Part shown: piece after piece, positions 5,105 to 5,124 of the stretch | Position numbering within the stretch: position 1 is the stretch's first letter | Layout of the letters: each line of letters opens with the position of its first letter | Assembly (NCBI GenBank): GCA_964497475.1 | Contig: CAZCDM010000170.1 | Span: forward strand, 1-5,124 | Length of the DNA: 5,124 nt | Direction of reading: 5' to 3' | DNA from: CAZCDM01 sp964497475 | GTDB lineage: Bacteria; Planctomycetota; Phycisphaerae; SM23-33 | The notes under the pieces: model-generated | What the model was told of the DNA's origin: nothing | Databases searched by the model: none | Seen by the model: only the letters and a program-made list of their open reading frames with translations | Program-made: the position numbers and the translations under genes

Positions 5105-5124
5105 TTACATTGGTTATGGTTTCT

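Larger units (their letters stand above)
4780..5124. other. 345-base gene-free region dominated by the repeat array and a gap
   Basis: No credible gene is seen here. Contents: about 20 bases of spacer that look like a degraded repeat copy, two complete 49-bp repeats, a 100-N gap, one more near-complete repeat, a degraded end copy, and about 55 unique bases with an inverted repeat at 5089-5104. The last 35 bases are visibly more AT-rich than the rest of the window. Confidence 0.85.

Noticed and set aside
5115..5124. Possible gene start ATGGTTTCT at the right edge
   Set aside because: Only three codons are visible and no ribosome binding site precedes it.

Overview
This is a GC-rich bacterial chromosomal fragment from a draft assembly: it contains a run of exactly 100 N. 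It carries four protein genes and one non-coding tandem repeat array. The GyrA sequence style (for example the ASTHDYLL and LKVYDIP stretches in the C-terminal domain), a GC-rich codon pattern with many unrelated open antisense frames, and a GTG start with a good Shine-Dalgarno fit a Planctomycetota-like organism. That assignment is an inference from remembered family resemblance, not a measurement.

Layout. Positions 1-2135 (+) hold the last ~710 codons of gyrA, cut off by the window edge upstream of its start and of the catalytic tyrosine. A 106-bp convergent intergenic spacer (2136-2241) has small hairpins and half of a 22-bp direct repeat whose other half includes the stop codon of the next gene. 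On the minus strand, a two-gene operon runs from 4051 down to 2242. First is a 389-residue protein with two tandem nucleoside-diphosphate-kinase-like domains: the first has lost most catalytic residues, and the second keeps them all but carries a ~59-residue insertion. Seven bases later comes a GloC/YcbL-type metallo-beta-lactamase-fold thioesterase (glyoxalase II-like). The 137-bp gap 4052-4188 is a divergent promoter region, with a convincing -35/-10 pair facing each way. The rightward promoter drives a 196-residue SprT-like zinc metalloprotease (4189-4779) with a C-terminal zinc ribbon.

Right end. From 4780 to 5124 there is no gene. A 49-bp unit repeats in perfect tandem immediately after the SprT-like gene and runs into the 100-N gap. 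It resumes on the far side at exactly the next base of the unit. The outermost copies are degraded. The array cannot be a long reading frame, because 49 is not a multiple of three and the unit contains a stop triplet.

How the genes fit together. GyrA is the housekeeping topoisomerase. The NDK-like and GloC-like genes are probably co-transcribed (nucleotide metabolism or signalling, and thioester/aldehyde detoxification). The SprT-like protein could be a DNA-protein-crosslink protease, but this is only a family-based guess. I do not see a clear new multi-gene system. The most unusual items are the asymmetric tandem NDK protein and the 49-bp array.
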